The notes under the pieces were generated by a model, which worked only from the letters and a program-made list of their open reading frames with translations, was not told the origin of the DNA and made no database searches. A stretch of DNA of 64,000 nt from Rhynochetos jubatus. Lineage: Eukaryota > Chordata > Aves > Eurypygiformes > Rhynochetidae. Of this stretch, positions 26,201 to 44,864 are shown in pieces (within the stretch, counting starts at the first letter, position 1; every line of letters starts with the position of its first letter). The stretch spans positions 3,720,001-3,784,000 of the forward strand of contig CM050666.1 in the NCBI GenBank assembly GCA_027574665.1. The letters run 5' to 3'. The translations under genes were made by a program, and so were the position numbers.

Positions 26201-29200
26201 GCCTCTTACTGATGCTGTGGGAGAATTTCCTGGTACAGATGATCTTCGAGCATTGCTTTCAGTATCTTGGGTTATTTCCAGTTGTCTGCTCTGTACAACA
26301 GCTTGCTCTTTTCCATGGTAATAAAACTGCTGGGAAGACTCACAGGAGTGGTTCCTGAACCATTCCGGGAATTCTCTACTACCCACAAAAAAATACTCTC
26401 GGGTTGCCTTGCTCATCCTGAGCTCTGGTGCAGTAGCAAGTCACAACAGAATAAAGCACGACAGGCCAGCCACCGATTGAGGACATGCATCTAAACAACC
26501 ACCCTGGCGTTAGACACGGCTGCGACAGGTTCTTTCAGGGAGGCAGTGTGGATCAGTGGAAGTGGATTCCTTGGGGGTGAAGATTTTTTTTCATCTGTCA
26601 AAATTGCTTCTACATAAACTGTGCGTGTGCTTCAGAGCTGATGGGGCACTGCTTCATGTGACTTGCAAAAGTGAGCAGCTTAAAAAAAGGAGAGTAGAGA
26701 AAATGGATGTACAACTCCTTCTGTTCTATTAGTTGTGGTGTGAGATGTTTTCAGTAGGTTAGACTGAAAAAAACCCTCGGATCCTGAAGCTGCAGACTGT
26801 ACTGAGGGACGTCAGTGTGATTTCAGTCTAACTCATTTCCCTCTCCCACATTTACTGGTAACGCCTGTGTTTTCTCGGTTTCTGGATTCTGCAGGAATAG
26901 GATGGTAATAGCTGTAGCATGGGCTTGAGTTTAAATGTTCAGCAGTGTTGGCGGGCTGTCAAGTTACCAAGCAGGGGAGGAAGAACCAGAATTGGGAAGT
27001 GGCTATTTATTTTTTCTTCACCCTATAACTCAGTCAGAATTTAACAGCATTTAATTGAAAGCATGAAGAGAATGTTTCTGACCTTGAGGAAAATCCTGCC
27101 AAGTCTCAGTGCCCTGTTGGAAATAATGAAGTCTTAGGGGTTTTCAGAAAAGTTTCATGAACCTTGTACGATCAAAACACTTCAGAGGTATGTGTGCCCA
27201 CGGCTGCTTTACCTTACAGCAGCTCGTGCGCAGTTTGTGGAGCTCAGCTTTCCCTTTCACTTAGATTCCCGGTCAGTACTTCACCTGGTGAGGCTGGTTC
27301 GAAGACCAGGACAGGCTGCACCCTTTTTTCCCGTCATGGTGCTTGGTATGTGGGTTCCCATTGTCCACTGAAGCTCAGAACTACATGCACGTCAGTCCCT
27401 GCACACGGTACAAGAGAACTGTGCTTTCTGCCTGGTAATCAACAGACTAAGCCAGCTCTTAGGGTGACGTCTTTAATTTTGTTTCTGTGTTTGGATGGCA
27501 GTCGTTTCGAACAGCGTTGTTTCTCGCTTGCCAGCAGACGTGCCATCACAACAGCTAGCATCGCAGAACTAGCCTGAAGTTTCAACCATTTCATTCCTTT
27601 ACGTGGGTGAGGATTCAGTGCAAAACTGGTGGTTGCAGCACATTCCTGCCTCAAGAATTGTTTGGACTGGCAGAGATCCTGAGTCAGCAGTATAGATGGC
27701 AATATAGGCCAAGACACCGGGTTTTAAAGAGACTAAGCCTCCTTGGGGTTTGCACAGAGTTCTCGCGTGTTTCAGAACGGAGCCGTCAGTAACTGCTTGC
27801 AGTGGGCAACTAAAGCTGAGGATGAGTGAGTGGTCCTGGTTTTCCTTTCTCAGGTGGTCTTTAGTGTCAGTCTCGCAGGGAACGGGCGCCCTTCACGCCA
27901 GCGTTCTGCTCGGTCCAGTGTACTCTGCAGCACTCCTTGGAGTTTCCTTCTTGCAGAGGCACATAGTCGGTATGCCAGGCATTTATAGAAAATACTTCTC
28001 ACCGCAGATGTTTTTGTGTGTGCTGGTGGTTTGCGTTTGGGGTTTTTTTATCATTTTAGCAGCAGTTTCAGACAGAAACTTGTTCTTAATTCAAGGGGAA
28101 AGCTAAGGAGGAAGTAATTTATATAAGATTACTTGGTGGAACTGAAAACAGGAAGTCTTGCATTTACTATGATAGAATAATTATTTGTCCTTCTCATGCG
28201 ATTTTCTTGAATGGTGTTTTGGAACATGCTTTCTTTAGTTTTCAGATAATTTGTTTATCATATGTCTGTGTAAATGTTTGAAATACAACAAATCTTGGAG
28301 TGATGTACAGAAGTAATATTTTCCTTTCATTTCTATTTGTTTGAGCTTCGTGTGGTTTCAGGCAGTGTTTTTAACTGCAGTTTCTTTGAAATGATTTTTC
28401 TTTTCAAACTCTTTTTGCTTGATTGGGCAGCTTATAGAAAAGTTGAACTCCTTGACTCATTTTAAATTTACCTTTTTGTTTAGAGAAATCACATGTTCAT
28501 TTGGATACCCTTCAGTGTGTTGTTTTGTGGGGAAGTAAATTGTCCTGTCCAGTTGCGATGTTGGTGAGACGGCAAGGGCTTTCGGTAGGCCAAAACCTCC
28601 TTTTTTTTGTTCTTCCCCCCACTACTCTTAAGATTGTGTTGCTGGAGTTTACTGGTTTGGAATTATGTCCAATGCCTCTGTTACCCCGTGGGGTAATGAT
28701 TTCCCTGGCTGGCAGATCCAGCTCTCCCTATCTTTGATACCAAATTATTTTCTTGTACCTCATAAAGAAATTAAAGTTACCATCTGAAAATGACAGGAAG
28801 TGATACGTTGTGACTAAATTCGTTAAACTTGGTACGTGTGCTTGGCAAGAAGAAGTGGAATCCTGATTACAGAAGAGAAATCCTAGAAGGAGGGTGGTTG
28901 TTACAGAACCTGGAATTTGGGGCTTTCAGGTCAAAACATGAGAGGGTAAAGAAGACATTATCTTCCAGAATTAATTTAGGCCAATTTAGCACTGACTTAG
29001 ATGTCCAAGAAATGGAAGAGCAGAAGACTGAGGTGAGATGGAGAACAACCTGTAGAACATGTTGAGAGGTGAGAGGAGCAGCGGGTGGAAGAGGACTGGA
29101 TACTAACAAAACTCAAAATAATCATCTGGGACCTGCAATTGTCATTTTTTAAAAAAGAAAACGTCTGGGATATGATTGGGAGCTGGAACACTGGAGAATA

Positions 29201-30254
29201 GAGAGTGAATAGAGTTGACTGAATTGTGAGTCTTTATTTTTGATATTTCAGATCCCTGGTAATGCAGTTTCTTCTCTATTACTGAACGTGATTTGTGTGC
29301 CACCTGTTTCAACTGCATTCGCTCTCCAGGGACTTCAAATGGGAGTCAGCGTGTAGAAGCTAAATTATTTGGAGAGGATTCAGTGATTGACTTAAATGTA
29401 AAGGGATTAATTGCTCTCTAAACTAGTCAATTAAACCATACTCTGAAAGTGGAAAGATCACAAATGCATGGCAGTGAATAAATTAATGCATTTTTCATGG
29501 GGTTAGTATTTTCTACATGTTGCTTAATATTGTTTTCAATCATAAAATTTATTCCATTAATTGTAATCTTACTGCATAATGGACGCACGTGAAATTATTT
29601 TGTGTAACCATCCTAAAGGACAGCTGGTAGCAGGCTGGCAGCATGAATTTCGATGTATATTAGTAGGTATTTACATTGTTGGCAACTCTTTTACAGTCTG
29701 TAGAGCAAGGGATAACACATTTTCTCTGAAACTATGCTGTAAAATGAATGGGTCCATCCCGTGTAGCTCATTAAACCTTGTGCTCTATTGGAAGTGTGGA
29801 GGACGTCACATACTTAGTCCTTGGTACGTGAGCAAGGTGTGCGGCCCAGAGAAATAGAGAGATTCAGAGACTTTGCTTTGTGGTTTTGGGCTTCTTTTGT
29901 GGTGGTGGGGGTTGGGTTTTTTATTTCAGTCAAGGTATAGTTGAGGGTTTCTTTCAAGGGACAAGAAAGGCATTTATTTTACAGTAGTGCTGTCCTGCCA
30001 AATGTAAGAGTTCAGCCGCAAGTCCTAGGAATGTTAAAGCTCTCCGTCAAGTTTCATCTCTCTTCGTGTTCTGTAATTTAAATACTGGGTTATCATCATA
30101 GGTTTGTAATAATGTATCCAAAGATTTGTTTTGGGAGAGAAATGAACGTGGGGGGGAATCTAGTCTTCCAGCACTTGCAAATCCTGTTTCCAGCTGTCAC
30201 TTTGAAACTGATCTAAGATGGTCACAAGTCCCCTGGCTCAGCGTGGCTGCTTCT

Positions 30255-30295
30255 GCGCTGGAGACTAAACTTTGGTCTGGAGACTAAACCAGCGC
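30255..30295. repeat. Direct repeat of CTGGAGACTAAAC inside a short inverted repeat
   Basis: Two identical 13-bp copies lie at 30258-30270 and 30277-30289. The unit is bounded by GCGCTGG (30255-30261) and its reverse complement CCAGCGC (30289-30295). Confidence 0.8.
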
Positions 30296-33200
30296 TGAAG
30301 TCTACCTGCCAGAGAACCTAAAAACTGGCTCATACTGGAAAACGGGCACATGGGTTTAGTACCTGGTGACTTTGGATTTTTTTTAAGGTGGTGTGGATTT
30401 ATGACACGAAACTCACGATAAAATGTTTTTACTTCTACGTTTCCCTTGAGGTGCCCATGGTAAGCAGCTGTTTGCAAACACAAATCCAAACTGCATTAAT
30501 AGGTTTTAGATTTTGGGAATAATACTATTCCTCTTTTTTCTGTGTTGAAGAAACTAAGTAACCACATTTCCCCTGTTGATGAACGTGCATTGTGAATGAA
30601 ACCGATAAATGTAATTTCATCTTCAGGGAACTTAGTGACAACCAAGTATGGGCTTATGTCCCTTCTTTCCCTCCCAGTTTGCCATATTTTTTTCAAGAAT
30701 ATCCTTGCTGAATGGCCTTAATCTAATATAATGCTACTTTGGATAATAGCATCCAGCTTTCACGGGGCGAAGGGAGGAAGGGTGCATTAACCTACATTAG
30801 CAGACAGCAACAACAAGCGTGTGTTCGGAGGCCTTGCGAAGAAGAGGAGTGGCATTTGATACGCTGTGCTTTTATTTTTATAACTCAGACGTCAAGAGTA
30901 TGCGGTGTATTTGTGGTCTGGTATCTTAGCCGTGGTGACGGAGCCTGCGTGCATGTCTGGAGAGCATCTCTGTGGCTGAGCGAGAAAGTCATTGAAATTG
31001 AGACACAGCAAATTAATTGTAGTGTCTATTAACTGGCGAATCACTGTGGATTGATGTTGCCAGGCCAGTGCTTCTTAAATTAGTCAGAAAGGGATGAAAA
31101 AGAAGACTGCATGCTCTTTAGAAAATTAGGTTCTACGATTAGAAGAAACATCTGTCTTTTATGAGGTTTCAGTTTTCATTATTTTTGAGCCCCATTTTTA
31201 GGATTTATGTACAATGCTCTCATAATCTTTGAGGATTATGGACAGAATAATGTTAAAGCTGCACACAGCCCCTCCCTTTGTTTAAAACACGTGATGCAGG
31301 CAGGAGTATTTAAGTGGCAGTGTCTTACTATCTGCTTCACTTTCTTTCCTCATGCTATTAGCAATCTGAGAATCATCTTACGCTCCTGTGTTATTTCTCC
31401 TTATACTTTATACCTTGTAGTTAGTGTGGTTGTTGAGTGGTTGACAGATGGTTCTGTTCTCATATTTTTAATTTTTTAGGTCCCTCTAGCCTTGTTTGAA
31501 CAGTGCTGTGGTGGTTGTATCAACTAGGTGTTCGCACTCTGAGAAAACGATTTGTCGGTTACTGCAATACTCAGAGCTATGTCATTTGTACAAAGAGGGC
31601 CACATGTATTATAGAAACAAATACTGTGGAGCTTCAGACTTTGCAGGCGTAATCGTATAGTATGAAAATACGTACAGCGATGCTTATCGGCTTCACAGTA
31701 TTCGTTTAAGTTACAGGGGTGTTGACAGTAATAATTTCTAACAAATTGCTATTGAGATCAAAGCCATGTTCAGGCGAAACAGATTATCAAACACCTTAAA
31801 TTTTTAGCTTTCACAGCTAATTGTGCTGTAACTATCAAGATAGAATGGAGATAATTTTTGATATTTTGCTATAAAAGAAATTCTGTGTTATACATATAAT
31901 TTCTTTACATACAATATTGTATGTTGAAAGTATTTTAAAGATGTGCAGTTTTAAAGCTGGTAGGTACAGAGCAAAGATGTGACGGTTACTTGCTTTGAGT
32001 GAATCTGTGCAACAAGGATATGTAAAAGAAAAGAGTTGTCTAAGACGATTACTGAGGGACTGGTAATGACTGGTGGCCCTGCTCCTACAGTATTATTAAT
32101 TTATGAAAATGAAGCCGCTGATGTAAATTTGGTTTGGTACTCTTACCTACCTCTGGTTTCTAGGCTGAACAGGATTACAGCACTGACTTGCCTGAGCGCA
32201 CGCCTAGTGCAGTTCGGCCGTCCTGCTGAAAACGTGCTTCACTGCGTGTGAAAAAGTCACCTCATTTTCGTCAGCCAGATGGCAGGCATGCTTGTTCAAT
32301 ACCTGCCAGTGCCTGTCAGGTGTCAAATGTACCCTCCGCTTTCATGGCTAAGGTGTCGGCAGAGCCTAGACGCCACTGCTGATGGGCAGAGTAGGTGCTC
32401 GGTGTTGGAAGTTTCAGTAGCCTGCTATTGCCAGCATGCAACAGCTGCCAATTCCACAGCAGCGTGACACAAATATTGATGGAAGGGATGATTTTTTACC
32501 CACTTTATGCTGCGGAAAGTATCTTTATGAGGGATAAGCAGAAGCTTCAGCTATCTGTGGTCTGTGACCCACAGATGAGTCATTGTGCAAGTGTGCCAGT
32601 CTGTGATTCTAATACAGCTCACTTTGTGAGACGAAGTAATTGAACGCTGTATTATCTGTGATAGGGAAAGCTTAAATTTAAGGAGACCCAAATTCAAACT
32701 TTGCAGTACGGAGCTGTTAAGAGAAGGTCAGTTTATGCCTTAGGCTGAAAAAATGCAATAGTTGGTTGGCGATCTTCCATCAGTGCTAGTCAGGCTTGTT
32801 CTTGAGTTTTAAGGTATTAATATTCAAAAGGATTTTTTTCAGTCCTGATCTCTGGAGCACAACTGCTCATGACAGTTCTGAGGTGATTTTATGCCTTCAT
32901 GGTATTTAATAAAATGCTAACAGCACAAAAAGAGGGCTTTTTTGGAGACACCACATGTAACTTAGCATGTAACTTATTCATGTGCCCTGAATATTGTGTG
33001 TCACTCTCAATATATGTGCTTATTGGGCTCCATTCCTGTTGTAAAGAGTATTAGATCTTGTATGGAAATTGGTTTCCCAAAGGAGTCCGTTTCAAACACT
33101 GTCAAAGTGCACTGATTTGGACAAGGGAGAGAGATGTCAGAAGGTTTATAACAGCAGTGATTTTGGAAGTTTTATGTGCAATTTTTCCTGATGTTAGTAT

Positions 33201-35539
33201 TTTGAGTATGCTAAAGCAAGCAAGATTGCATTCATTCTGACAATTTTCTAGTTAATTATAATTCATTTTGCAGTTATGACCAGCTGGTACTCTTGTTTTC
33301 AGAATAACTGGTAATAACTGGTACAGATATGTGCAAGTTCCTGATTTTTGTTAAGGACAAATCTCTGAAGAATCTCAGAATTTCCCATGAAAAATGTGTG
33401 TTTATTTCAACATGAACCCGAATGTACCCTTAATAACCTTCATGTTTTTCTTTTGGTGTGCTTTTATATTTTATAGTGTAGACTATGTGCTCTCTTACCA
33501 TAGAAGTAGGGTCACAATTTAGGTGTTTCCTAAATAGGGCAGGATCCAGTGTCTCATCACAATGAATTTATATTCATAATGGATATGACAAACCAGCAGA
33601 ATCATGTTTTGGTACTGACGTTTTAAATAATTCAAAATAGTTGTAGTTCTAAATCAGCACTATTCTGAAGTGTAACACAAATGTAGAAAAAAAAAAGGCC
33701 TTCAATAATCCTTAGCACCTGAAGCTCTGCATTGTGGTGTAGTGCTGACTGCGTCACTGACCTGCTGCTGAGGGAAGAACGTTGGCTGTGATTTTGTTGC
33801 AGAAAATTTATTTCATAGATCCATAAGACCTTTTTTTATGTGTCAATTTTGTCTGGTATTGATTAGATCTATCAAAAATATGATTTTATTTAGAAATCAT
33901 AACTCGGCACATAAAATTTTTAAGCGATCTGAATTTCTGTTGGAAGGAAACTGTTTAGCTAATCTTCTTGTCTGCAGACAGTGTATTTTCTAACCTGAAA
34001 TGCCTTAAGTGTTCATAAATTTTAAGCTTTAGTAGGAAGATGTACATGTACCTAACCTCCACCTGTTCAGTAGTACCGTTTGGATTCCTATAATTCCATC
34101 TGCAGGTGGCATCCCGGTACAGAGATGAATGACCTCCCCTTTGCAGAGCAGGAAGCACGTGCAGTCATTTCGAACAGGTTGTGCTTCTGGTCATGAAGAG
34201 TTAACTGAAAAAACCTGCATGGCCACGCTCTGATTCTAACTGCTTCATTTTTATATGAACAGATGTATTGACCAACCTTTTTGTGCCATCTGTCATTGTC
34301 CCATATTTCCGAATATATGGTATGGGGATAAACCTTATCCTTGACCCCAGGGGCTTTCAGCCTTCTCTCTTATTCCATGTTGCCTTTTATATTAACTCAT
34401 AAGAAGAGCAGGATTTGTCCCTGGATGTGGAGAAAGGAAATAAGTAGCACTGGTCATGGCAGCCTGCTGCCTAATTATTCAGGGGTGTTGTTAACTGGGA
34501 TTGTTTCTTTAGTAATCATCAACAGTCTAGGAACTATTTCACTTCATCTTTAATATAATGAGAGGCAAATTCTAGATCAGAACAGCATCATTTGACAGGC
34601 CACATTATAGACACATGTGTGTCTAGTAATAAATAATAAATTTCCATGTTCAACGGGCAACACTAATACAGAAAAATAAGACTGTGGGAGATTTCCAGTT
34701 ATTGTGGTGTAGTATTTCGTTGAGGATCACAGGAATAAAACTGCTACTTCAGCTGTACATGGAAGAAAACTTCAAAATGCCAGTAGGCTGAAGGAGCTAC
34801 TTATACATTTAAATAATCCATTAATGAAAACCCAAACTAAATATTAAAGTGTTTTAATGTATTGTAAAAATATGCTTATTTCTGTATAGGTATAGGTTTC
34901 AGGGGAGAAGTGAGATGGCTTTTGCTGTAGGACATGTTCCTCCCTGCAGAAGTTGTGGCAGAAAAGCTCGCTGATCTTCTTTCCTGAAGTGAAAACTTCC
35001 CCTAAGCTCGAGCACCGTCACAGTACGATTTCTTACAGAGCGTGAGCTCTGCTATGCTCTTCAGCGTAGAGTCCAGTCCGTCTTTATTAGGGTCATGAAA
35101 AAAAACAAACATGGAACTGCCTTAATCCCAGACATGATAAACAGGCGGCGCAGAAAACGCAGAGCAGTTTGTACTGTGATCGCGTTCAAGGTTGTGCGTG
35201 ACCTTTCCTCCAGCAAAGGCTTGAAGTAGGTCTTGTACGTAGAGAGACTACAGTATAATTACTCCTCAAAATGTTAGCTAATGTGAAGTGCAGCCGTTTC
35301 CCCTTGACTTCTTGGAGGTGTTCAGGCTGCTGTTAGCCCTGTCATGCTGCAGATTGATGTATCCATTTGAAGCATAAACTGCAATATCCCTCCAGGCTAG
35401 CAGGTCATCCTGTGCATACATTTACACAGAGAAAGGAATAGAAGGGTGATGGAGACGGGATCAGGGGGAGAATCCCGATTAGTGAGGCATGTATTAGCCT
35501 TGGCAAAAGGTTTTGTTGGTGACAACTGAAGGAGTGTTG

Positions 35540-35615
35540 AGATAATAAGTCTGTAACACAGAGTGTGTTTAGATAATGTTATCTAAGTGCCTGCTGCATT
35601 GTGAAACTGTTATCT
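35540..35615. promoter_or_regulatory. Cluster of four GATA-type sites
   Basis: AGATAA at 35540-35545 and 35571-35576, and its complement TTATCT at 35579-35584 and 35610-35615. The middle two form the palindrome TTAGATAATGTTATCTAA with two bases between the half sites (35569-35586). GTTATCTWAGTGC also occurs twice (35578-35590 and 35609-35621). WGATAR is the consensus of GATA-family factors. Four in 76 bp, two of them palindromic, suggests an intronic regulatory element; this is inference. Confidence 0.35.
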
Positions 35616-36024
35616 TAGTGCTTTACTCCACCACTGGAAAAACACTAAAGGTAATTAATATTTATACTGAGTTTCTGTGCATGCATCTCATACATTAAAA
35701 AAAAATCCAACTGCAAGCGTGAGACAACATACTAACTTATAAAACATAATCATTAAAAGACCTAGGTAGTTCTGGAAACAGAGGTTCTCTCACCAGCCCC
35801 TCCCCACCTCCATCTCCCTTTTTTTTTTTTCCCTTTTTTTCAGCCTTTTAGTTTTTTTAGAGGCAACAAAAGAAAGAGAAAAGGTGTTATTGCCAAAGCA
35901 ACTGCAACTTGGCCTCCTGCATTCTTATTTTCTGCCATACAGAAAATTTCTGACTTTAGGCAGAAACACTTAGAGAAACACAGACTGGGAGAAACGTGGT
36001 TACACGTTTTCCTGTGCAACCAGG

Positions 36025-36155
36025 TTTCTCCCCGAATCCGTTTCCGTTGTTCGTGAGACAGCAGTGCGTGTCGCGGGAGCTGTTCCCCGTTAGCTCCCAA
36101 ACGGACTGCGGCGGAAGGGACGGCTGCAGTTCAGTGCCGCAGCGCTCTCCAGCTC
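36025..36155. other. CpG-rich patch within an AT-rich intron
   Basis: About 14 CpG dinucleotides are visible in roughly 130 bp, far above the surrounding sequence. Overlapping frames on both strands here result from the base composition and are not taken as genes. It could be an unmethylated regulatory patch or part of an unrecognised repeat. Confidence 0.45.
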
Positions 36156-38328
36156 TAACCCACAGCACGTGCTGGATGCAGCCGGGCAGCGAGGCTTCAG
36201 CTGCCAGGGGTTCATCTGTGGAGTTACAGAGCACAAAGTAGGCACTAGGCTGCCGTTTCACATAGTGGGGTATGGGCATGCATGGGGGGGCCGTTTCAGC
36301 TTAGGCAACACTCAGAGTCCATCTGGTAGTACGGTACGGGTTATTGCAAGCGTGAGAAATGCCACATAAATGTTTTGCCTCTCAGACCGTATCCACACTG
36401 CTCACTAGACCAGACAGTTCATGAGCCTGAGAGCTGGCGTGCTGTCATCCAGGCTGCTCTACTCTTGCGTGCTCCTCCACAGCTTTGAGCAGTGGCAGCC
36501 AGCACTCTTCCAAGGCAAAGCCCAGGAGAGGTTCTGGGGATAGCACAGCCAAGAACCGTTTCCAGAAAATCAGTGTGGACAACGCCTGCCTTTTGGGGAT
36601 GAAGAGGCTTTATCATACGACCATGCTGTTTCCCGCAAATGTGTCCTGGCCTTTTTTATTTGCTGCTATTGATTAAGTCTCTGTTCCAGGTCCTCTTCCA
36701 CTCTCTTGGTGTACGTGAAGAAGCTGCCTCTGCTAACACAGCTGCCTGGCAGGTCCCTGAAGTACCAGATCCCAAACTGGATTCTTGTATGTCCTAGAGA
36801 AATGGGCACTGTGCGAGAGCATCTTTTCCCTCATTTAGGGAGAGCGCACAGACCACTGTGCATTGAACAGCAGGTCTGGCGTCCGTAAAATCAAAGCAGA
36901 AGGCCTTTCTGCTCCCTTCCCACTACATTCAGTCTGTGGTTGTTGTGGGGAGCTTGTTCAAATGCAAACTTCACTGAGGATATTTATTTCCAGATTGTTT
37001 AAAAAGAGGTAATTTTCATACTGGGCTGTTAATTTCCTCTCACCCATTCAGGGGTGTTATTGGTGTACAGGTGTGTCCAGGTGCTGCCACCTCCTGTCCA
37101 GACCACCGTCACCTGCTGATAACCCTCCTGTTGCTTCACACAAACTTCAAGGAAATTAATATATCATGTTCTCACTCTTAGGTTCCAAACCTGGGCAGAG
37201 CTGTTTCATGCCCTCCTTTTTACAGCCCACATCAAACAAGCGATTAGTCTCGTCTGTACCACTGCCTGTTTTCCTAATGCTTGCGGCTTACTGCTGCCTC
37301 TTTTCTGATGTCAGAGCTGATAAGGCTATTTTGGGGTAACTGTGAGTTGAGGGCCTTCCGATCCCAACCATAATTTTGAGCGGAATTAGAACAGCAATAC
37401 AATTTATTGCTCGTAAAATATAATTAATTGTACGCAGCCAGTGGCTTTACGGACAGTTAATAAACTAAAGGAGAGAAAGCCGAGATTGCCAGCAGCCTGG
37501 TGGCAAGGAAAGAGAGCTCAAGCTTATCTGTAGAGACATAAGTATTGAAAAAATTCTCATCCTTGAAATAGTTAGGACAGCAGAATGAATGTTTACAAAT
37601 ACAGGACTCTCAAATTTCCACCAAAGCAACCATTACTGTCAGGATTGTGGTTTCCCATTGCGCTTCTGAGCGCGTTGCAGTGTTCGGGACAAAACCCAGC
37701 TTAGAAACTGCACGCTGCAAGTGTTCCTCAAACTAGAAAAGCGCTCTTCAGTGAATTATTTCAAATCGTGAAAACAGTAATGATAAAATGCATATCCTAA
37801 AGCTATTTTTGGAATATCCCTCTAATAGGAAAAAGAAATCATGATGTTCATTGAAGGTTTTTTTGTAGATCCCTCTTGGTGCTCTCCCAAATCCCAAACA
37901 AGTAATTGGTTCTGACATTTTTTTATTATTATTTTCCTGAAGTCACTGATTTCCATGTTTGTCATCCAAAATGAGGTATTTTGAAACCTGTTACAAGGAG
38001 CAGTTTGCCTTTACACACAGATGTCCAGTCAGCACATACATTCCAAGCTCTGTATGAATTGCAGTACCTTGGCATTTTTTTTGTTGAGGTGCATATAGAG
38101 ATATTCTCTAAGTTTGAATGTAGACTAGCACAGTTTCCATTAGGTATTTATATGAACCTACTCACAATCAGAAAAAATACTAAATCCAGTAGCTGTTCTC
38201 TCTCTGGTAGTGTTTTGTAGTTTAAATGTAGTCATGTTTTCATAATCCTTATTGGAGATTTTCATGTATCAATAAATTTAACATATTGTTACTTCCTTTA
38301 AGTCATTTATAGTAACTGAGGGATTGAT

Positions 38329-38392
38329 ATTCATAAAGATTAAAAGATTCATAAAGATTATTATGTATTCATTCATAAAGATTCATAAAGAG
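38329..38392. repeat. Short tandem array of ATTCATAAAG units
   Basis: Four ATTCATAAAG units lie within 64 bp, the last two directly adjacent (38371-38390). The array is imperfect, with one interruption (TTATGTATTC). Confidence 0.8.
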
Positions 38393-39241
38393 GTCCTAAA
38401 TACTACCTTGACAAGGCATTCAGCTACATTTTTAGGCATCTCAAAGGTTATTTAAGGTAATGAGGATCCCAGAGGAAACATCTGAAAGGCAGTTGTCAGT
38501 TGCAGGTGGTTAGGTGCCAAATTGAAGATTTGATTAATGCAAATACTCTTTATTTGAAGATTTTTCTGGGTTACAGGGGAAAAAAAAACCTGTAATGCTT
38601 AGGAGATCTTTTCTTTCAGAGGTTTTCCTTACCAGTTTATTTGCTTTTAAAAGGTAAGGATCTAAGTACCAAGAACAGATTCAAAACAACGTTACAGGAA
38701 ATGGCACAGAGTATTTGTCACTTTGTAATTGGGGGGTGATTATTCTCTGTTTGCTTTATATTCCTATTAATAGACGCCTTTTATTCAAACAATTAATTTT
38801 AGCACGTATGTCCTTTTCAGTGAATATGACAGAAATAGTCTTGAAGGTATATGCTGAAGGATTCTGCTGGCTCAAGAGCACAGTGCTCAGCATTTTCAGA
38901 CCTTGGCCGTAATGCAGCTATAGTTGGAAACAAGAGATAGTCTCTCTCTGTTCTGTGTATTCTGTCTGGGAATCTGACATCCTGAGGCAGCCATCAGTTG
39001 CCTGTAGAGGAAAGAAAGGTTTCTGAAAAGGTACCACTGAAAAGCAGGCAGAATTCTGCATAGTGGAGCAGGATTACCATTACAGATTTGCATTCTTTTA
39101 ACAGGTTTCTAATTTTTATAACATAGGATGTAAAGAATAGGTCTTGCCTAAGTTTGTGTTGAAATTTTCTGATGGAAAACTGCTGCAGCTGTCACTGTCT
39201 GATGACAGCTTGTATGCCTGAGAAACCAAGAACAGGAAGAA

Positions 39242-39670
39242 ATTGATCTGAGGGCTGGAGCCCCTCTGCCGTGGGGGCAGCCTGGGAGAGTTGGGGTGTT
39301 CAGCCTGGAGAAGAGAAGGCTCCGGGGAGACCTTATAGCACCTACCAGTGCCTGGGGGGCTACAGGAAAGCTGGGGGGGCTTTTTCCAAGAGCAGGGAGT
39401 GACAGGACAAGGGGTAACGGGTTTGAATTGAAAGAGGGGAGATTGAGTTTGAATGAAAGGAAGAAATTCTTCCTAGAGAGGATGGGGGGGCACTGGGACA
39501 GGTTGCCCAGAGCAGCTGTGGATGCCCCATCCCTGGCAGTGCCCAAGGCCAGGCTGGATGAGGCTTGGAGCAACCTGGGCTAGTGGAGGGTGTCCCTGCC
39601 CATGGCAGGGGGTTGGAACCGGATGGTCTGTAAGGTCCCTTCCAACCCAAACCACTCTGTGATTCTATGA
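39242..39670 (+). mobile_element. CR1 LINE 3' end, sense orientation
   Basis: About 430 bp of CR1 tail. It opens with GGGCTGGAGCCCCTCTGCC, then TTCAGCCTGGAGAAGAGAAG and GGGGAGACCTTATAGCACC, continues through TGGATGCCCCATCCCTGGCA and CTGCCCATGGCAGGGGGTTG, and ends with CCTTCCAACCCAAACCACTC and ATTCTATGA at 39662-39670, the usual CR1 terminal unit. It includes only the last codons of the reverse transcriptase ORF (FSLEKRRLRGDLI) plus the 3' UTR. It looks less decayed than the copies downstream. A T run (39812-39827) lies to its right but is not part of it. Confidence 0.94.

Positions 39671-44864
<5,194 letters not shown>

Larger units (their letters stand above)
17481..39241 (+). other. Large MED13L intron, middle part; no gene seen
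   Basis: Nearly 22 kb of intronic DNA. Reading frames are short and overlap on both strands; the longest are about 113-140 codons (24158-24499, 25994-26416, 27164-27577) and look like chance frames. Items listed separately are inverted repeats at 18751-18790, 20109-20143 and 22880-22908, a 32-bp tandem duplication at 23214-23269, a GATA-site cluster at 35540-35615, a CpG-rich patch at 36025-36155, and a small tandem array at 38329-38392. An A/C-rich low-complexity stretch lies at 23575-23700, T runs at 24040-24053, and a polypyrimidine tract at 35787-35841. Confidence 0.75.

Noticed and set aside
27164-27577. 137-codon open frame on the + strand
   Set aside because: No recognisable domain, overlaps an open minus-strand frame, and lies in the large intron without splice or promoter evidence; length is expected by chance in 64 kb.
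36025-36155. CpG patch as the MED13L promoter
   Set aside because: It lies inside the gene, upstream of internal exons only; no initiator exon or matching N-terminal peptide is present.
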